In this document: positions 25,485 through 34,048 of the stretch, one piece after another
How the letters are laid out: every line of letters starts with the position of its first letter
How positions within the stretch are numbered: position 1 is the stretch's first letter
Assembly: GCA_030433335.1 (NCBI GenBank)
Contig: JAUILL010000002.1
Coordinates: forward strand, 62,001-126,000
DNA length: 64,000 nucleotides
Reading direction: 5' to 3'
From: Alphaproteobacteria bacterium
GTDB lineage: Bacteria > Pseudomonadota > Alphaproteobacteria > Rhodobacterales > Rhodobacteraceae
Program-made: the position numbers and the translations under genes
The notes under the pieces: model-generated
Told to the model about the DNA's origin: nothing
The model's input: only the letters and a program-made list of their open reading frames with translations
Databases searched by the model: none

Positions 25485-25688
25485 CGTCGTGCCTCCATGC
25501 TCCCGAATGTTTCGGGGGTAAACTCTCTTCTGCGGCGCAGAATCGCGCTGCCTCTGCAGCATGGATATAATCGGCCACGCAACATCGCAACAGTTTTCAC
25601 GCGCATTTTTGAAATTTTATGTCGCGACCAAAGTCGAATGCTGCGCGAGCATCTTGAAAAATTGGGGTTTGCGCCGCGTTGCGGCGAA

Positions 25689-25718
25689 TTGACAGCGCCA
25701 TATAATTCCAAGTACTAA
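25689..25718 (+). promoter_or_regulatory. Candidate promoter for ecm
   Basis: TTGACA (25689-25694), an 18-base spacer, then TACTAA (25713-25718), about 50 bases before ATG 25767. TATAAT also occurs at 25701 but without a good -35. A CGCCGC-GTT-GCGGCG dyad lies just upstream (25672-25686). Confidence 0.45.
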
Positions 25719-25766
25719 GACACGAACGCAAGAAAATTGCTGAACCGTATGCATTGCGAGGCACCG

Positions 25767-27734
25767 ATGACCGAGACTCAGAAAGACCGCCCCTGGCTGA
25801 TCCGCACCTATGCGGGACACTCGACCGCAGCGAAGTCGAACGCTCTATATCGTGGGAACCTGGCCAAGGGTCAGACCGGTCTGTCGGTCGCTTTCGACCT
25901 GCCCACACAGACTGGCTATGACAGCGACCACGTGCTGGCCCGCGGCGAAGTGGGCAAGGTTGGCGTGCCCGTCTGCCACCTTGGTGACATGCGCACTCTG
26001 TTCGACCAGATCCCTCTGGAACAGATGAACACCTCGATGACCATTAACGCGACGGCGCCTTGGCTGCTGTCTCTTTATATTGCGGTCGCCGAGGAACAGG
26101 GCGCGGACATTTCCAAGCTGCAAGGCACCGTTCAGAACGACCTGATCAAAGAATACCTGTCGCGCGGCACTTATATCTGCCCGCCCAAGCCCTCGCTCAA
26201 GCTAATCGCGGACGTGGCCGAATATTGCTACCAGAACGTGCCCAAGTGGAACCCGATGAACGTGTGTTCCTACCACCTGCAAGAAGCCGGCGCGACGCCC
26301 GAGCAGGAGCTGGCCTTTGCTCTGGCCACCGCGACCGCCGTTCTGGACGAGTTGCGCCCCCGCGTTTCGGCCGAGGACTTCCCTGCCCTCGTCAGCCGCA
26401 TCAGCTTCTTTGTGAACGCGGGCATCCGCTTTGTCACCGAGATGTGCAAGATGCGCGCGTTCGTGGACCTGTGGGACGAGATCTGTCTGAACCGCTACGG
26501 CGTTGAGGAATCGAAGTACCGTCGCTTCCGTTACGGCGTTCAGGTGAACAGCCTTGGGCTGACCGAGCAGCAGCCTGAAAACAACGTCTACCGCATCCTG
26601 ATCGAGATGTTGGCCGTGACCCTGTCGAAAAAGGCCCGTGCCCGCGCCGTGCAGCTGCCCGCGTGGAACGAAGCCCTTGGCCTGCCCCGCCCGTGGGACC
26701 AGCAGTGGTCGATGCGGATGCAGCAGATTCTGGCCTATGAAACCGACCTTCTGGAATACGAAGACCTGTTCGACGGCAACCCCGCCGTGGACGCCAAGGT
26801 CGAAGCCCTGAAAGAAGGCGCGCGTCAGGAACTGGCGCAGCTGGACGGCATGGGCGGCGCGGTCAGTTCGATCGAATACATGAAAGGCCGTCTGGTCGAA
26901 TCGAACGCGGATCGCCTGAACCGCATCGAAAAGAACGAGACCATCGTGGTCGGCGTGAACAAGTTCCAGCAGGGCGAACCCAGCCCGCTGGTCGGTTCGG
27001 ACGGCGGTATCATGGTCGTCGATCCCGCGGTCGAAGTCGAGCAGATCGAACGCCTGAACGCTTGGCGCGCCGAGCGTGACGAAGCCGCCGTTCAGGCCGC
27101 TCTGGCCGAGCTGCGCGAAGTTACCAAAGCTGGCGGCAACGTTATGCCTGCGTCGATCAAGGCGGCCAAGGCTGGAGCGACCACCGGCGAATGGGCGGCA
27201 GAGATGCGCGCAGCCTTCGGTGAATACCGTGGCCCGACCGGCGTTGCCCGCGGTGTGTCGAACAAAACCGAAGGTCTGGACGATATCCGCGAAGCCGTGG
27301 ACGCTGTCAGCGACAAGCTGGGCCGCCGCCTGAAGTTCCTGGTGGGCAAGCCCGGCCTCGACGGTCACTCGAACGGCGCCGAGCAGATCGCCTTCCGCGC
27401 GCGCGACTGCGGCATGGACATCGAATACGAAGGTATCCGTCTGACACCCGAGGAAATCGTCGCAGCCGCCCAAGAGGATAGTGTCCATGTGGTCGGGTTG
27501 TCGATTCTGTCCGGCAGCCATATCCCCTTGGTCGAAGACGTGATGAACCGGATGCGGTCAGCGGGGTTGGGGGACATCCCTGTTGTGGTCGGCGGGATCA
27601 TTCCAGACGAGGACGCTCAGCGTCTGCTCGGGTTCGGTGTGGCCAAGGTTTACACGCCGAAAGACTTTGAGCTGAACCGGATCATGATGGATATCGTTAC
27701 TCTGGTCGATCCAACTCCGGTTGCCGCTGAATAA
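25767..27734 (+). CDS. ecm: (2R)-Ethylmalonyl-CoA mutase, coenzyme B12 dependent
   Basis: Rearranges ethylmalonyl-CoA to methylsuccinyl-CoA in the ethylmalonyl-CoA pathway using adenosylcobalamin. A 655-residue fused protein: an N-terminal TIM-barrel mutase domain (LIRTYAGHSTAAKSNALYRGNLAKGQTGLSVAFDLPTQTGYDSDH) and a C-terminal B12-binding domain with the DxHxxG motif GLDGHSNG and GLSILSGSHIPL. The N-terminal sequence and length match Ecm rather than methylmalonyl-CoA mutase, and the ccrA neighbour agrees. ATG 25767 is chosen; the track start at 25737 adds ten residues. Confidence 0.96.
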   Translation: MTETQKDRPWLIRTYAGHSTAAKSNALYRGNLAKGQTGLSVAFDLPTQTGYDSDHVLARGEVGKVGVPVCHLGDMRTLFDQIPLEQMNTSMTINATAPWLLSLYIAVAEEQGADISKLQGTVQNDLIKEYLSRGTYICPPKPSLKLIADVAEYCYQNVPKWNPMNVCSYHLQEAGATPEQELAFALATATAVLDELRPRVSAEDFPALVSRISFFVNAGIRFVTEMCKMRAFVDLWDEICLNRYGVEESKYRRFRYGVQVNSLGLTEQQPENNVYRILIEMLAVTLSKKARARAVQLPAWNEALGLPRPWDQQWSMRMQQILAYETDLLEYEDLFDGNPAVDAKVEALKEGARQELAQLDGMGGAVSSIEYMKGRLVESNADRLNRIEKNETIVVGVNKFQQGEPSPLVGSDGGIMVVDPAVEVEQIERLNAWRAERDEAAVQAALAELREVTKAGGNVMPASIKAAKAGATTGEWAAEMRAAFGEYRGPTGVARGVSNKTEGLDDIREAVDAVSDKLGRRLKFLVGKPGLDGHSNGAEQIAFRARDCGMDIEYEGIRLTPEEIVAAAQEDSVHVVGLSILSGSHIPLVEDVMNRMRSAGLGDIPVVVGGIIPDEDAQRLLGFGVAKVYTPKDFELNRIMMDIVTLVDPTPVAAE

Positions 27735-27768
27735 CCGACGTTCGGGGCGGCTGGACCGCGGTGACGTT

Positions 27769-27790
27769 GAGTATTTATCGCAAAAAGAAG
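27769..27790 (-). repeat. Dispersed CTTGGCA-AAATACC-type motif, copy 2
   Basis: Read on the minus strand: CTTCTTTTTGCGATAAATACTC. Located between the ecm stop and a terminator. Confidence 0.4.
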
Positions 27791-27793
27791 CAT

Positions 27794-27827
27794 GGGGCTT
27801 GCCAATCGGCGGGCCCCGTTCTTTTTT
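27794..27827 (+). terminator. Intrinsic terminator between ecm and deoD
   Basis: GGGGCTTGCC-AATC-GGCGGGCCCC stem of ten pairs (two G-U) followed by GTTCTTTTTT, 60 bases after the ecm stop and upstream of the deoD ATG. Confidence 0.85.
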
Positions 27828-27857
27828 GACCATCAGGTAAATGCGGGAGACTTCGAG

Positions 27858-28562
27858 ATGACGGTACATATTGGCGCAAAGCCGGGGCAAATCGCCGAGA
27901 CGGTGCTGATGCCGGGTGATCCCTATCGGGCCAAGTGGGCGGCTGAGACGTTTCTGGAAGGCGCCGAGCTGGTTAACGAAGTGCGCGGGATGCTGGGGTA
28001 CACCGGCACGTGGCGCGGGCATCGGGTGACCATTCAAGGCAGCGGGATGGGGATGCCGTCGCTGTCCATCTATGCCAACGAGTTGATTAAGGACTATGGT
28101 GCGCAGACGTTGATCCGGATCGGGTCGGCTGGCGGGATGCAGCCTCAGGTCAAAATCCGCGATCTGGTGATTGCGATGACCAGTTCGACCTTGTCGACGC
28201 CGTCATCGGGGATTTTCCGCGAAGTGAACTATGCACCCTGTGCGGATTTCGGGCTGCTGCGAGCGGCGGTTGCGGCGGCCGAGGCGCGTGGCTCGGTGCC
28301 CCATGTGGGCGGGATTTACAGCTCTGACGTGTTTTATGACGAGCGCCCCGATCTGAACGAGCAGATGACCCGTCACGGTATTCTGGCGGTCGAGATGGAG
28401 GCAGCGGAATTGTACACTCTGGCTGCGCGCTATGGGCGGCGGGCTTTGGCGATCCTGACGATTTCCGACCACCTTCAGACGGGCGAAGCGCTGCCCTCCG
28501 AGGACCGCGAGCGCAGCTTTGGCGAGATGGTCGAGATCGCTTTGGAAGCGGCCTTCGCCTGA
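27858..28562 (+). CDS. deoD: Purine-nucleoside phosphorylase, DeoD type
   Basis: Splits purine nucleosides with phosphate to give base and (deoxy)ribose-1-phosphate. 234 residues, hexameric PNP family length. Signatures are [19 protein letters not shown] (phosphate site), [36 protein letters not shown] and [12 protein letters not shown] with the catalytic Asp. The start is ATG 27858 with GGGAGA upstream; the track start at 27792 would run through the terminator. It could use nucleosides imported by the BMP transporter elsewhere in the window, which is inference. Confidence 0.96.
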   Translation: MTVHIGAKPGQIAETVLMPGDPYRAKWAAETFLEGAELVNEVRGMLGYTGTWRGHRVTIQGSGMGMPSLSIYANELIKDYGAQTLIRIGSAGGMQPQVKIRDLVIAMTSSTLSTPSSGIFREVNYAPCADFGLLRAAVAAAEARGSVPHVGGIYSSDVFYDERPDLNEQMTRHGILAVEMEAAELYTLAARYGRRALAILTISDHLQTGEALPSEDRERSFGEMVEIALEAAFA

Positions 28563-28565
28563 GGG

Positions 28566-29411
28566 TTAACGCCCGTGGCTGCGGTCGTATCCGTTGGCTG
28601 CGGGCGGTTGCCAAGTGTCCAGTGCCCCCTCTGCGGGACGCAGGATGTCGATTTGCAGCGGATAGCAGGCGGCAGTGTCGCTGGAGTGTTCGCTGCTACA
28701 GTCGCCTCCTGGACAGGCGCTGAGCGCCCCTAGCAGGTCGATTTCCGCGAAAAATTCGATGTAGTCGCCGGGGCGCACGGGGCTGGCCTTCATAAAGTAT
28801 TGGCCGGTGTCGCGGGTGAAGCCAGTGCACATAAACACGTTCAGGACATCGTGGACGTGGGGCTCGGCATCGGCCAAGGACAGGCCCGAGTGGTCCGACA
28901 GCGCGCGCGCCAGGTTCGAATGGCAGCAGTGGTGATATTGCCCGCCGGACAGCAGGTTATGGGTGTAGGGATCACAGCGGGTGCCGATCACGTCGTGAAC
29001 CGAGCCACCGAATTGGTCGATCCCGTACCAGCCCAAGGTGTCGTGGGTCACCGTCGCCATGGGGCGCAGGTGCGGCAGGTTCGACCATAGGCGGTCACCT
29101 GTGGTGACATGCGTGCCATGAAGTGCGCGTGTTTTGCCGCTGAAGAACCGCTCGGACAAATCGCTGGCGTTCCAAAGGTTCAGATCGCCCACCTGAGGGC
29201 CTTCGACAGACGTAATCCGGAAGAAGTGCCCCGCGGGGACCGTGAAACTGGCCGCATCCCGCGCTGGGGCGAGCACCGTTTCGATGACTTCTGCCCCGAT
29301 CCGCGCCGCTTCATAGATCGCCATATTCGGCTGGGGCAGCGTGTCGGTCGGGTAGCAGATCACCGGCTTGATCGCGCGGCGAGCCTCGGCATCGGCGGGG
29401 GTGTTGCACAT
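28566..29411 (-). CDS. DUF1989 / urea carboxylase-associated family protein
   Basis: A 281-residue DUF1989 protein, the family often annotated as urea carboxylase-associated or aminomethyltransferase-like. Visible features: FTVPAGHFFRITSVEGPQVGDLNLWNA, a cysteine/histidine-rich centre (YHHCCHSNLARAL) that may bind metal, HVHDVLNVFMCTGF and SPVRPGDYIEFFAEIDLL. The start is ATG 29411 behind CAGGAGA. No urea amidolyase genes are nearby, so the usual context is missing. It converges on deoD with a 3-base gap. Confidence 0.85.
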   Translation of the reverse strand: MCNTPADAEARRAIKPVICYPTDTLPQPNMAIYEAARIGAEVIETVLAPARDAASFTVPAGHFFRITSVEGPQVGDLNLWNASDLSERFFSGKTRALHGTHVTTGDRLWSNLPHLRPMATVTHDTLGWYGIDQFGGSVHDVIGTRCDPYTHNLLSGGQYHHCCHSNLARALSDHSGLSLADAEPHVHDVLNVFMCTGFTRDTGQYFMKASPVRPGDYIEFFAEIDLLGALSACPGGDCSSEHSSDTAACYPLQIDILRPAEGALDTWQPPAANGYDRSHGR

Positions 29412-29502
29412 GGGGTCTTCTCCTGTCTTGCGGCCGCAAGAAGGCCACAGGATCGGCGCAGGAGGAAGCCCCAATCCGTGGGCCCCGGGCAATATGGCAG
29501 GG

Positions 29503-29709
29503 TTAGTTATCGACCTCGGGTTTTAAGCAAACTTGAGGGGGTTTCAGGGGATCGCCCCAAGTCTCGGCCCCGCAACTGACGCAATGGTAGTAGCGCTGGC
29601 CGTCCTGATCGTTGCGACGGTTTTCGCGCCAACGGCAGTTGCGCGTTTGGCGGTTCGAGAAGATCAGCACCAGAACAAAGGCAATGACCAATCCAACAGC
29701 AACAATCAT
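29503..29709 (-). CDS. Small membrane-anchored protein with four cysteines
   Basis: A 68-residue protein not recognised by name. One N-terminal transmembrane helix (about 1-18) is followed by a basic linker and a tail with Cys25, Cys43, Cys46 and Cys61; YYHCVSCGAETWGDPLKPP looks like half of a zinc ribbon. ATG 29709 follows GGAGCCTCC-like sequence (AGAGGAGCCTCCGT on the minus strand). It is downstream of the 50-residue gene on the same strand but behind a terminator. Confidence 0.7.
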   Translation of the reverse strand: MIVAVGLVIAFVLVLIFSNRQTRNCRWRENRRNDQDGQRYYHCVSCGAETWGDPLKPPQVCLKPEVDN

Positions 29710-29768
29710 ACGGAGGCTCCTCTGGGGATCATGCGCCCAGACCTAAAAGCCTGCGCCGGAAAAGCAAA

Positions 29769-29799
29769 CCCCGTGCAAGGAGGAGGGTCCTGCACGGGG
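29769..29799 (-). terminator. Terminator of the 50-residue protein gene
   Basis: Perfect 9-bp stem CCCCGTGCA / TGCACGGGG; on the minus strand it is followed by TTTGCTTTT. Fifteen bases after the small gene's stop. Confidence 0.75.
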
Positions 29800-29814
29800 C
29801 TGCGAGGTCGCAAA

Positions 29815-29967
29815 TTACGCGGCCTCGAAATATTCCGCGTAGTCGGTGTTCGCGGCTTCTTCCTCGAACGCAGTCGGGGCCGGAGCAGCCAACTCGGCTT
29901 CGGGAGTGTAGTAACCGAACATTTGCTCGAGAGCTTCGTCGGCAGGGGAAAGTTTAACTTCCAACAT
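29815..29967 (-). CDS. Very small acidic protein of unknown function
   Basis: A 50-residue protein, MLEVKLSPADEALEQMFGYYTP followed by an acidic alanine-rich tail (FEEEAANTDYAEYFEAA). ATG 29967 has AAGGTG about 7 bases upstream; the longer track start at 30036 is less likely. Its own ribosome binding site and its own terminator suggest a genuine monocistronic gene. No family recognised. No transmembrane segment or cysteine. Possibly a small regulatory or inhibitor-like protein, but nothing in the sequence proves it. Confidence 0.6.
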   Translation of the reverse strand: MLEVKLSPADEALEQMFGYYTPEAELAAPAPTAFEEEAANTDYAEYFEAA

Positions 29968-30090
29968 GTGAGCACCTTTTGAACTAGGTAGCTCCTCCCT
30001 GCCCGTTGATATGATCCTCTTTTTTCCGAAGAACACCCCTACACCTTTGCAGGTGCAGCATATCCTTTAGAACTGTGTCGCAAACGCAAC

Positions 30091-30120
30091 GCGCCGCTAC
30101 CCAGTATTGGGTAACGGCGC
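30091..30120 (-). terminator. Hairpin at the end of the sdh operon
   Basis: GCGCCG-C-TACCCA-GTAT-TGGGTA-A-CGGCGC, a 12-pair stem with one mismatch, 26 bases after the sdhB stop. The T-run is weak on the minus strand (TTGCGTTTG). Confidence 0.55.
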
Positions 30121-30145
30121 GCTAACATTGCTAAACCTGGTATGA

Positions 30146-30925
30146 TCAGTAGGCCCGATCGACCATCATTTTCTTGATCGACGCGATTGCCTTGGCAGGG
30201 TTCAGACCCTTGGGGCAGGTTTTCGCGCAGTTCATGATGGTGTGGCAGCGGTACAGCTTGAAGGGGTCTTCAAGGTTGTCCAGACGCTCGCCAGTCGCCT
30301 CGTCGCGGCTGTCGATCAGCCAGCGGTAGGCGTGCAGCAGCGCTGCTGGCCCAAGGTAACGGTCGCCGTTCCACCAGTAGCTGGGGCAGCTGGTCGAGCA
30401 GCAGGCGCACATCACACACTCATACAGGCCGTCCAGCTTCTCTCGGTCTTCGATCGACTGCTTCCACTCTTTGGCGGGGGTGTTTGTCTTGGTTTCGAGC
30501 CAAGGCATGATGCTGGCGTGCTGCGCGTAGAAGTGCGTCAGGTCGGGGATCAGGTCGCGAACCACGGGCATGTGGGGCAGCGGGTAGATCTTGATGTCGC
30601 CTTTGACTTCGTCAGTGCCATAGATACAGGCCAGCGTGTTAATGCCGTCGATGTTCATGGCGCAAGAACCACAGATGCCTTCGCGGCACGAGCGGCGGAA
30701 GGCCAGCGTGGGGTCCATCTCGTTCTTGATCTTGATCAGAACGTCCAGAATCATCGGACCACAGGTGTCCATATCGACAAAGTAGGTATCGACGCTGGGG
30801 TTTTTGCCGTCATCAGGGTTCCAGCGATATATCTGCACGGTACGCAGGTTCGTCGCGCCCTCGGGCTTGGGCCAGGTTTTGCCTGTGGTGATACGGCTAT
30901 TCTTGGGCAGAGCCAATTCAACCAT
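30146..30925 (-). CDS. sdhB: Succinate dehydrogenase iron-sulfur subunit
   Basis: Electron-transfer subunit of complex II carrying three Fe-S clusters. 259 residues. The [2Fe-2S] ligands are in [22 protein letters not shown]; the [4Fe-4S] and [3Fe-4S] ligands are in [14 protein letters not shown] and [17 protein letters not shown]. Last gene of sdhC-sdhD-sdhA-lipoprotein-sdhB, all on the minus strand. The inserted small lipoprotein gene separates it from sdhA, with 12 bases between the lipoprotein stop and the sdhB ATG. Confidence 0.98.
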   Translation of the reverse strand: MVELALPKNSRITTGKTWPKPEGATNLRTVQIYRWNPDDGKNPSVDTYFVDMDTCGPMILDVLIKIKNEMDPTLAFRRSCREGICGSCAMNIDGINTLACIYGTDEVKGDIKIYPLPHMPVVRDLIPDLTHFYAQHASIMPWLETKTNTPAKEWKQSIEDREKLDGLYECVMCACCSTSCPSYWWNGDRYLGPAALLHAYRWLIDSRDEATGERLDNLEDPFKLYRCHTIMNCAKTCPKGLNPAKAIASIKKMMVDRAY

Positions 30926-30937
30926 GGGTCTCTCCTC

Positions 30938-31267
30938 TCAGAGAAGCTGTTTCGCGATACAATCATTGGCGCCAGGCGCCTTGATCAGGTCCAGAATGCG
31001 GAGCGTCTGCTGTTCGCCGATCGCCCCACCCGTCTGGGTAAAGTTCGAAATATCCGCGGCGGGGGCTGTCTGGATCACACAAGAGGTGACCACATCAACC
31101 TGCGCCGCAGGAATATAGTTTGCAACCACCGGACGGACAGCCTGATAGGCATCCATCCGGTCAGCCGGTGCAGGGGCCTGCGAGACGGGCGCTTGCGATC
31201 CGCAAGCCGCCAGCCCCAGCAGCAATCCGGCGGGAAGCCCCGCGCGGTATGCCCCTGCAAGACCCAT
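30938..31267 (-). CDS. Small lipoprotein encoded between sdhA and sdhB
   Basis: A 109-residue predicted lipoprotein with lipobox LGLAAC (Cys22) after an N-terminal hydrophobic stretch. The mature part is proline/alanine rich, then VVANYIPAAQVDVVTSCVIQTAP with later cysteines (CVIQ, NDC) that might form a disulfide. Its ATG overlaps the sdhA TGA by one base (TGATG), so it is translated with SdhA. I do not recognise a named family. The embedding suggests a role tied to complex II assembly or to envelope state during respiration, which is inference. Confidence 0.8.
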   Translation of the reverse strand: MGLAGAYRAGLPAGLLLGLAACGSQAPVSQAPAPADRMDAYQAVRPVVANYIPAAQVDVVTSCVIQTAPAADISNFTQTGGAIGEQQTLRILDLIKAPGANDCIAKQLL

Positions 31268-33072
31268 CAGAAGGTACGTGCCTTGGGCGCGATCTTCTTG
31301 ATCGAAATGCCGCCCTGCTCTTCGGTAGTGAGCGGGTCGGTGATGATCGGACGGTAGGACAGATCAACCTTGTTGCCATCGACGCGGCTGACGGTGTGCA
31401 CACGCCAGTTTTCGTCGTCGCGCTCCGCATAATCCTCGTGCGCGTGGGCGCCGCGGGATTCGTGACGAGCTTCGGCACCGTAGATGGTGGCCAGCGCGTT
31501 CGGCATCAGGTTGGTCAGTTCCAGCGATTCCATCAGGTCGGTGTTCCAGACCAGGCTGCGGTCGGTGACTTTCAGGTCGCCCATCTTGCCAGCGATCGCG
31601 GTCATGTCCTCGACACCCTGCTTCAGGGTTTCCGCGGTACGGAAGACGGCAGCGTCGCGCTGCATGGTCTTCTGCATTTCCAGACGCAGTTCTGCGGTGG
31701 GGGTGCCACCCTGCGCGTTGCGGATGCTGTCGAACCGATCGAAGCACTTCTCGACCTGAGCCACGTTGGTCGCGGGGATCGCTGCCTCTTTGTCGACGAC
31801 AGCACCGGCGCGGATCGCGGCGGCACGGCCAAAGACCACGAGGTCGATCAGCGAGTTCGAGCCCAGACGGTTCGCACCGTGCACCGAAGCACAGCCCGCT
31901 TCGCCCACAGCCATCAGGCCGGGAACAACCGCAGTCGGGTCTTCGGAGGTCGGGTTCAGCACTTCGCCCCAGTAGTTGGTGGGAATGCCGCCCATGTTGT
32001 AGTGCACGGTCGGAATGACGGGGATCGGCTCTTTGGTGACGTCGACGCCAGCAAAGATACGTGCCGATTCCGAAATACCGGGCAGACGCAGGTGAAGCGC
32101 TTCTGCGGGCAGGTGCGACAGGTTCAGGTGGATGTGGTCGCCTTCGGCGCCAACACCGCGACCTTCGCGGATTTCCATGGTCATACAGCGCGAAACGTAG
32201 TCACGCGGCGCGAGGTCTTTGTAGTTCGGAGCATAACGCTCCATGAACCGCTCGCCTTCGCTGTTGGTCAGGTAACCGCCTTCGCCGCGCGCACCCTCGG
32301 TGATCAGACAGCCTGCGCCGTAGATGCCGGTGGGGTGGAACTGAACGAATTCCATGTCCTGCAGGGCCAGACCCGCGCGAGCCACCATGCCGCCACCGTC
32401 GCCGGTGCAGGTGTGTGCCGAAGTCGCCGAGAAGTAGGCACGGCCGTAACCGCCAGTCGCCAGAACAACCATCTTCGCGTTGAAGACGTGCATGGTGCCG
32501 TCGTCCAGCTTCCAGCAGACAACGCCGGTGCAGACGCCATCGTCGGACATGATCAGATCCAGCGCGAAGTATTCAATGTAGAATTCCGCGTTGTTCTTGA
32601 CCGACTGGCCATACAGGGTGTGCAGGATCGCGTGACCGGTCCGGTCAGCCGCCGCACAGGTACGCTGTACGGGCGGGCCTTCGCCGAACTCGGTGGTGTG
32701 ACCACCAAAGGGACGCTGGTAGATTTTGCCTTCTTCGGTACGGCTGAAGGGCACGCCATAGTGCTCCAGTTCGTACACAGCGGCGGGTGCTTCGCGTGCG
32801 AGGTATTCCATCGCATCGGTGTCACCCAGCCAGTCCGAGCCTTTTACAGTGTCGTACATGTGCCACTGCCAGCTGTCGGGACCCATGTTCCCCAGCGAAG
32901 CAGCGATACCGCCCTGCGCCGCAACAGTGTGCGAGCGGGTCGGGAAAACCTTGGTCACACAAGCGGTGCGCAGGCCCTGTTCGGCCATGCCAAGGGTTGC
33001 ACGAAGGCCAGCGCCACCAGCGCCAACCACCACCACGTCATAATCGTGGGTTTCGTATTCGTATGCAGCCAT
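31267..33072 (-). CDS. sdhA: Succinate dehydrogenase flavoprotein subunit
   Basis: Catalytic subunit of complex II, oxidising succinate to fumarate. 601 residues with the FAD-binding dinucleotide motif [21 protein letters not shown] and the covalent-FAD histidine His48 in [56 protein letters not shown] and the HxxRYY-like [14 protein letters not shown] at the C-terminus are typical of SdhA. The stop overlaps the lipoprotein start. Confidence 0.98.
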   Translation of the reverse strand: MAAYEYETHDYDVVVVGAGGAGLRATLGMAEQGLRTACVTKVFPTRSHTVAAQGGIAASLGNMGPDSWQWHMYDTVKGSDWLGDTDAMEYLAREAPAAVYELEHYGVPFSRTEEGKIYQRPFGGHTTEFGEGPPVQRTCAAADRTGHAILHTLYGQSVKNNAEFYIEYFALDLIMSDDGVCTGVVCWKLDDGTMHVFNAKMVVLATGGYGRAYFSATSAHTCTGDGGGMVARAGLALQDMEFVQFHPTGIYGAGCLITEGARGEGGYLTNSEGERFMERYAPNYKDLAPRDYVSRCMTMEIREGRGVGAEGDHIHLNLSHLPAEALHLRLPGISESARIFAGVDVTKEPIPVIPTVHYNMGGIPTNYWGEVLNPTSEDPTAVVPGLMAVGEAGCASVHGANRLGSNSLIDLVVFGRAAAIRAGAVVDKEAAIPATNVAQVEKCFDRFDSIRNAQGGTPTAELRLEMQKTMQRDAAVFRTAETLKQGVEDMTAIAGKMGDLKVTDRSLVWNTDLMESLELTNLMPNALATIYGAEARHESRGAHAHEDYAERDDENWRVHTVSRVDGNKVDLSYRPIITDPLTTEEQGGISIKKIAPKARTF

Positions 33073-33087
33073 CTGCGCCTCTCTGAC

Positions 33088-33459
33088 TTAAAGTGCGATG
33101 CGGATGATCGAGAAGATGCCGGTTGCCGCAGCGGCGTAGCACAGGCAGTTCATAGCAATGATCGAGTACTGGCCGGCAGCACCGTGAACATAGTCTTCGA
33201 TCAGGACCTGAAAACCGTTCTTAAAGTGCATGAAACCAACACCAAGGGTCAGGATCGCCACGATCGCGGGGAACGGATGCTGGTAGTACGCAACCATTTC
33301 TTCGTAGCTGCTGCCCAGTGCCGGACCAAAGGTGAAAACAAACAAGGGCACAAGGATCAACAGGCCGATCGAGCTGACCTTCATGTTCCAGAAATGTGCG
33401 ACGCCCGACTTTGCCGAGCCCATGCCAGTGGCGCGCTTGCGGGGGGTAAGATATGCCAT
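33088..33459 (-). CDS. sdhD: Succinate dehydrogenase membrane anchor subunit
   Basis: Small membrane subunit of complex II, 123 residues with three transmembrane helices. HPFPAIVAILTLGVGFMHFKNGFQVLIEDYVHG contains the conserved heme/quinone region histidines (MHFKNGFQVLIEDYVH). Fourteen bases from sdhC and 15 from sdhA. Confidence 0.95.
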   Translation of the reverse strand: MAYLTPRKRATGMGSAKSGVAHFWNMKVSSIGLLILVPLFVFTFGPALGSSYEEMVAYYQHPFPAIVAILTLGVGFMHFKNGFQVLIEDYVHGAAGQYSIIAMNCLCYAAAATGIFSIIRIAL

Positions 33460-33473
33460 CAGACGCTCTCCTC

Positions 33474-33866
33474 TTATGCGACCAGCATGATGATCCAGGT
33501 CAGGACGGTCAGGGCGGCAGACCCGATGACCACGACCCAGCTCAGGCTTTCAGCGGTTTTGATGTCCAGAGCGATGACCTGATCCCAGATCAGGTGACGC
33601 ACGCCGGCAAGCGTGTGGTACCACAGGCCCAGAACGGACAGCGCCATAACCAGATCGCCAAACCAGCTGGTGATCACACCGTTGGCGAATTCATAATATT
33701 CGGGGCCCGACGCGGCCGCCAGAAACCACCAAACGGTCATCAGTGCTGCAACCAGCAGGGCGTTTCCGGTGATACGGGTCAGGATCGACGTAATCGCAGT
33801 AATCGGCAAGCGATAGATCGTCAGGTGCGGTGAGAGCGGGCGGTTGCCCCGATTCACATCAGCCAT
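33474..33866 (-). CDS. sdhC: Succinate dehydrogenase cytochrome b556 subunit
   Basis: Heme-binding membrane subunit of complex II, 130 residues, three helices. RPLSPHLTIYRLPITAITSILTRITG is the family N-terminal signature and WYHTLAGVRHLIWD carries the heme-ligand histidine. ATG 33866 follows GAAAGGAAG. First gene of the sdh operon; the promoter region is 33867-34007. Confidence 0.96.
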   Translation of the reverse strand: MADVNRGNRPLSPHLTIYRLPITAITSILTRITGNALLVAALMTVWWFLAAASGPEYYEFANGVITSWFGDLVMALSVLGLWYHTLAGVRHLIWDQVIALDIKTAESLSWVVVIGSAALTVLTWIIMLVA

Positions 33867-33924
33867 AAGTCTTCCTTTCGGTTGCGCAGCCGACTCCCAA
33901 GGTGGCCGCGGTGCCTCGGGCAGA

Positions 33925-33952
33925 TTGATAGCCGATTTTCGCGATCTGTCAC
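33925..33952 (-). promoter_or_regulatory. Candidate promoter of the sdh operon
   Basis: On the minus strand: GTGACA, a 16-base spacer, then TATCAA, about 60 bases upstream of the sdhC ATG. The paired palindromes at 34008-34042 lie further upstream. Confidence 0.35.
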
Positions 33953-34007
33953 GGCTCCAACGTGCCGCAGAGCAGCATTTTATCGTGTTTCCGTCATATT
34001 TTTTTGA

Positions 34008-34042
34008 AACGTGATCACACCGACAATAAGTGTGATCACGTT
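34008..34042. promoter_or_regulatory. Paired GTGATCAC palindromes upstream of sdhC
   Basis: Perfect 13-bp inverted repeat AACGTGATCACAC / GTGTGATCACGTT with a 9-base spacer. Each arm contains the self-palindrome GTGATCAC (34011-34018 and 34032-34039), so the two cores are exactly 21 bp apart, two helical turns. The same arrangement with the same spacing lies upstream of sucC. It could alternatively serve as an mch transcription terminator, since mch stops 7 bases away. Confidence 0.6.
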
Positions 34043-34048
34043 TTAGCG

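Noticed and set aside
31120-33582. 820-residue open frame antisense to sdhA
   Set aside because: A GC-rich shadow frame of sdhA with no domain signature; sdhA is fully supported on the other strand.
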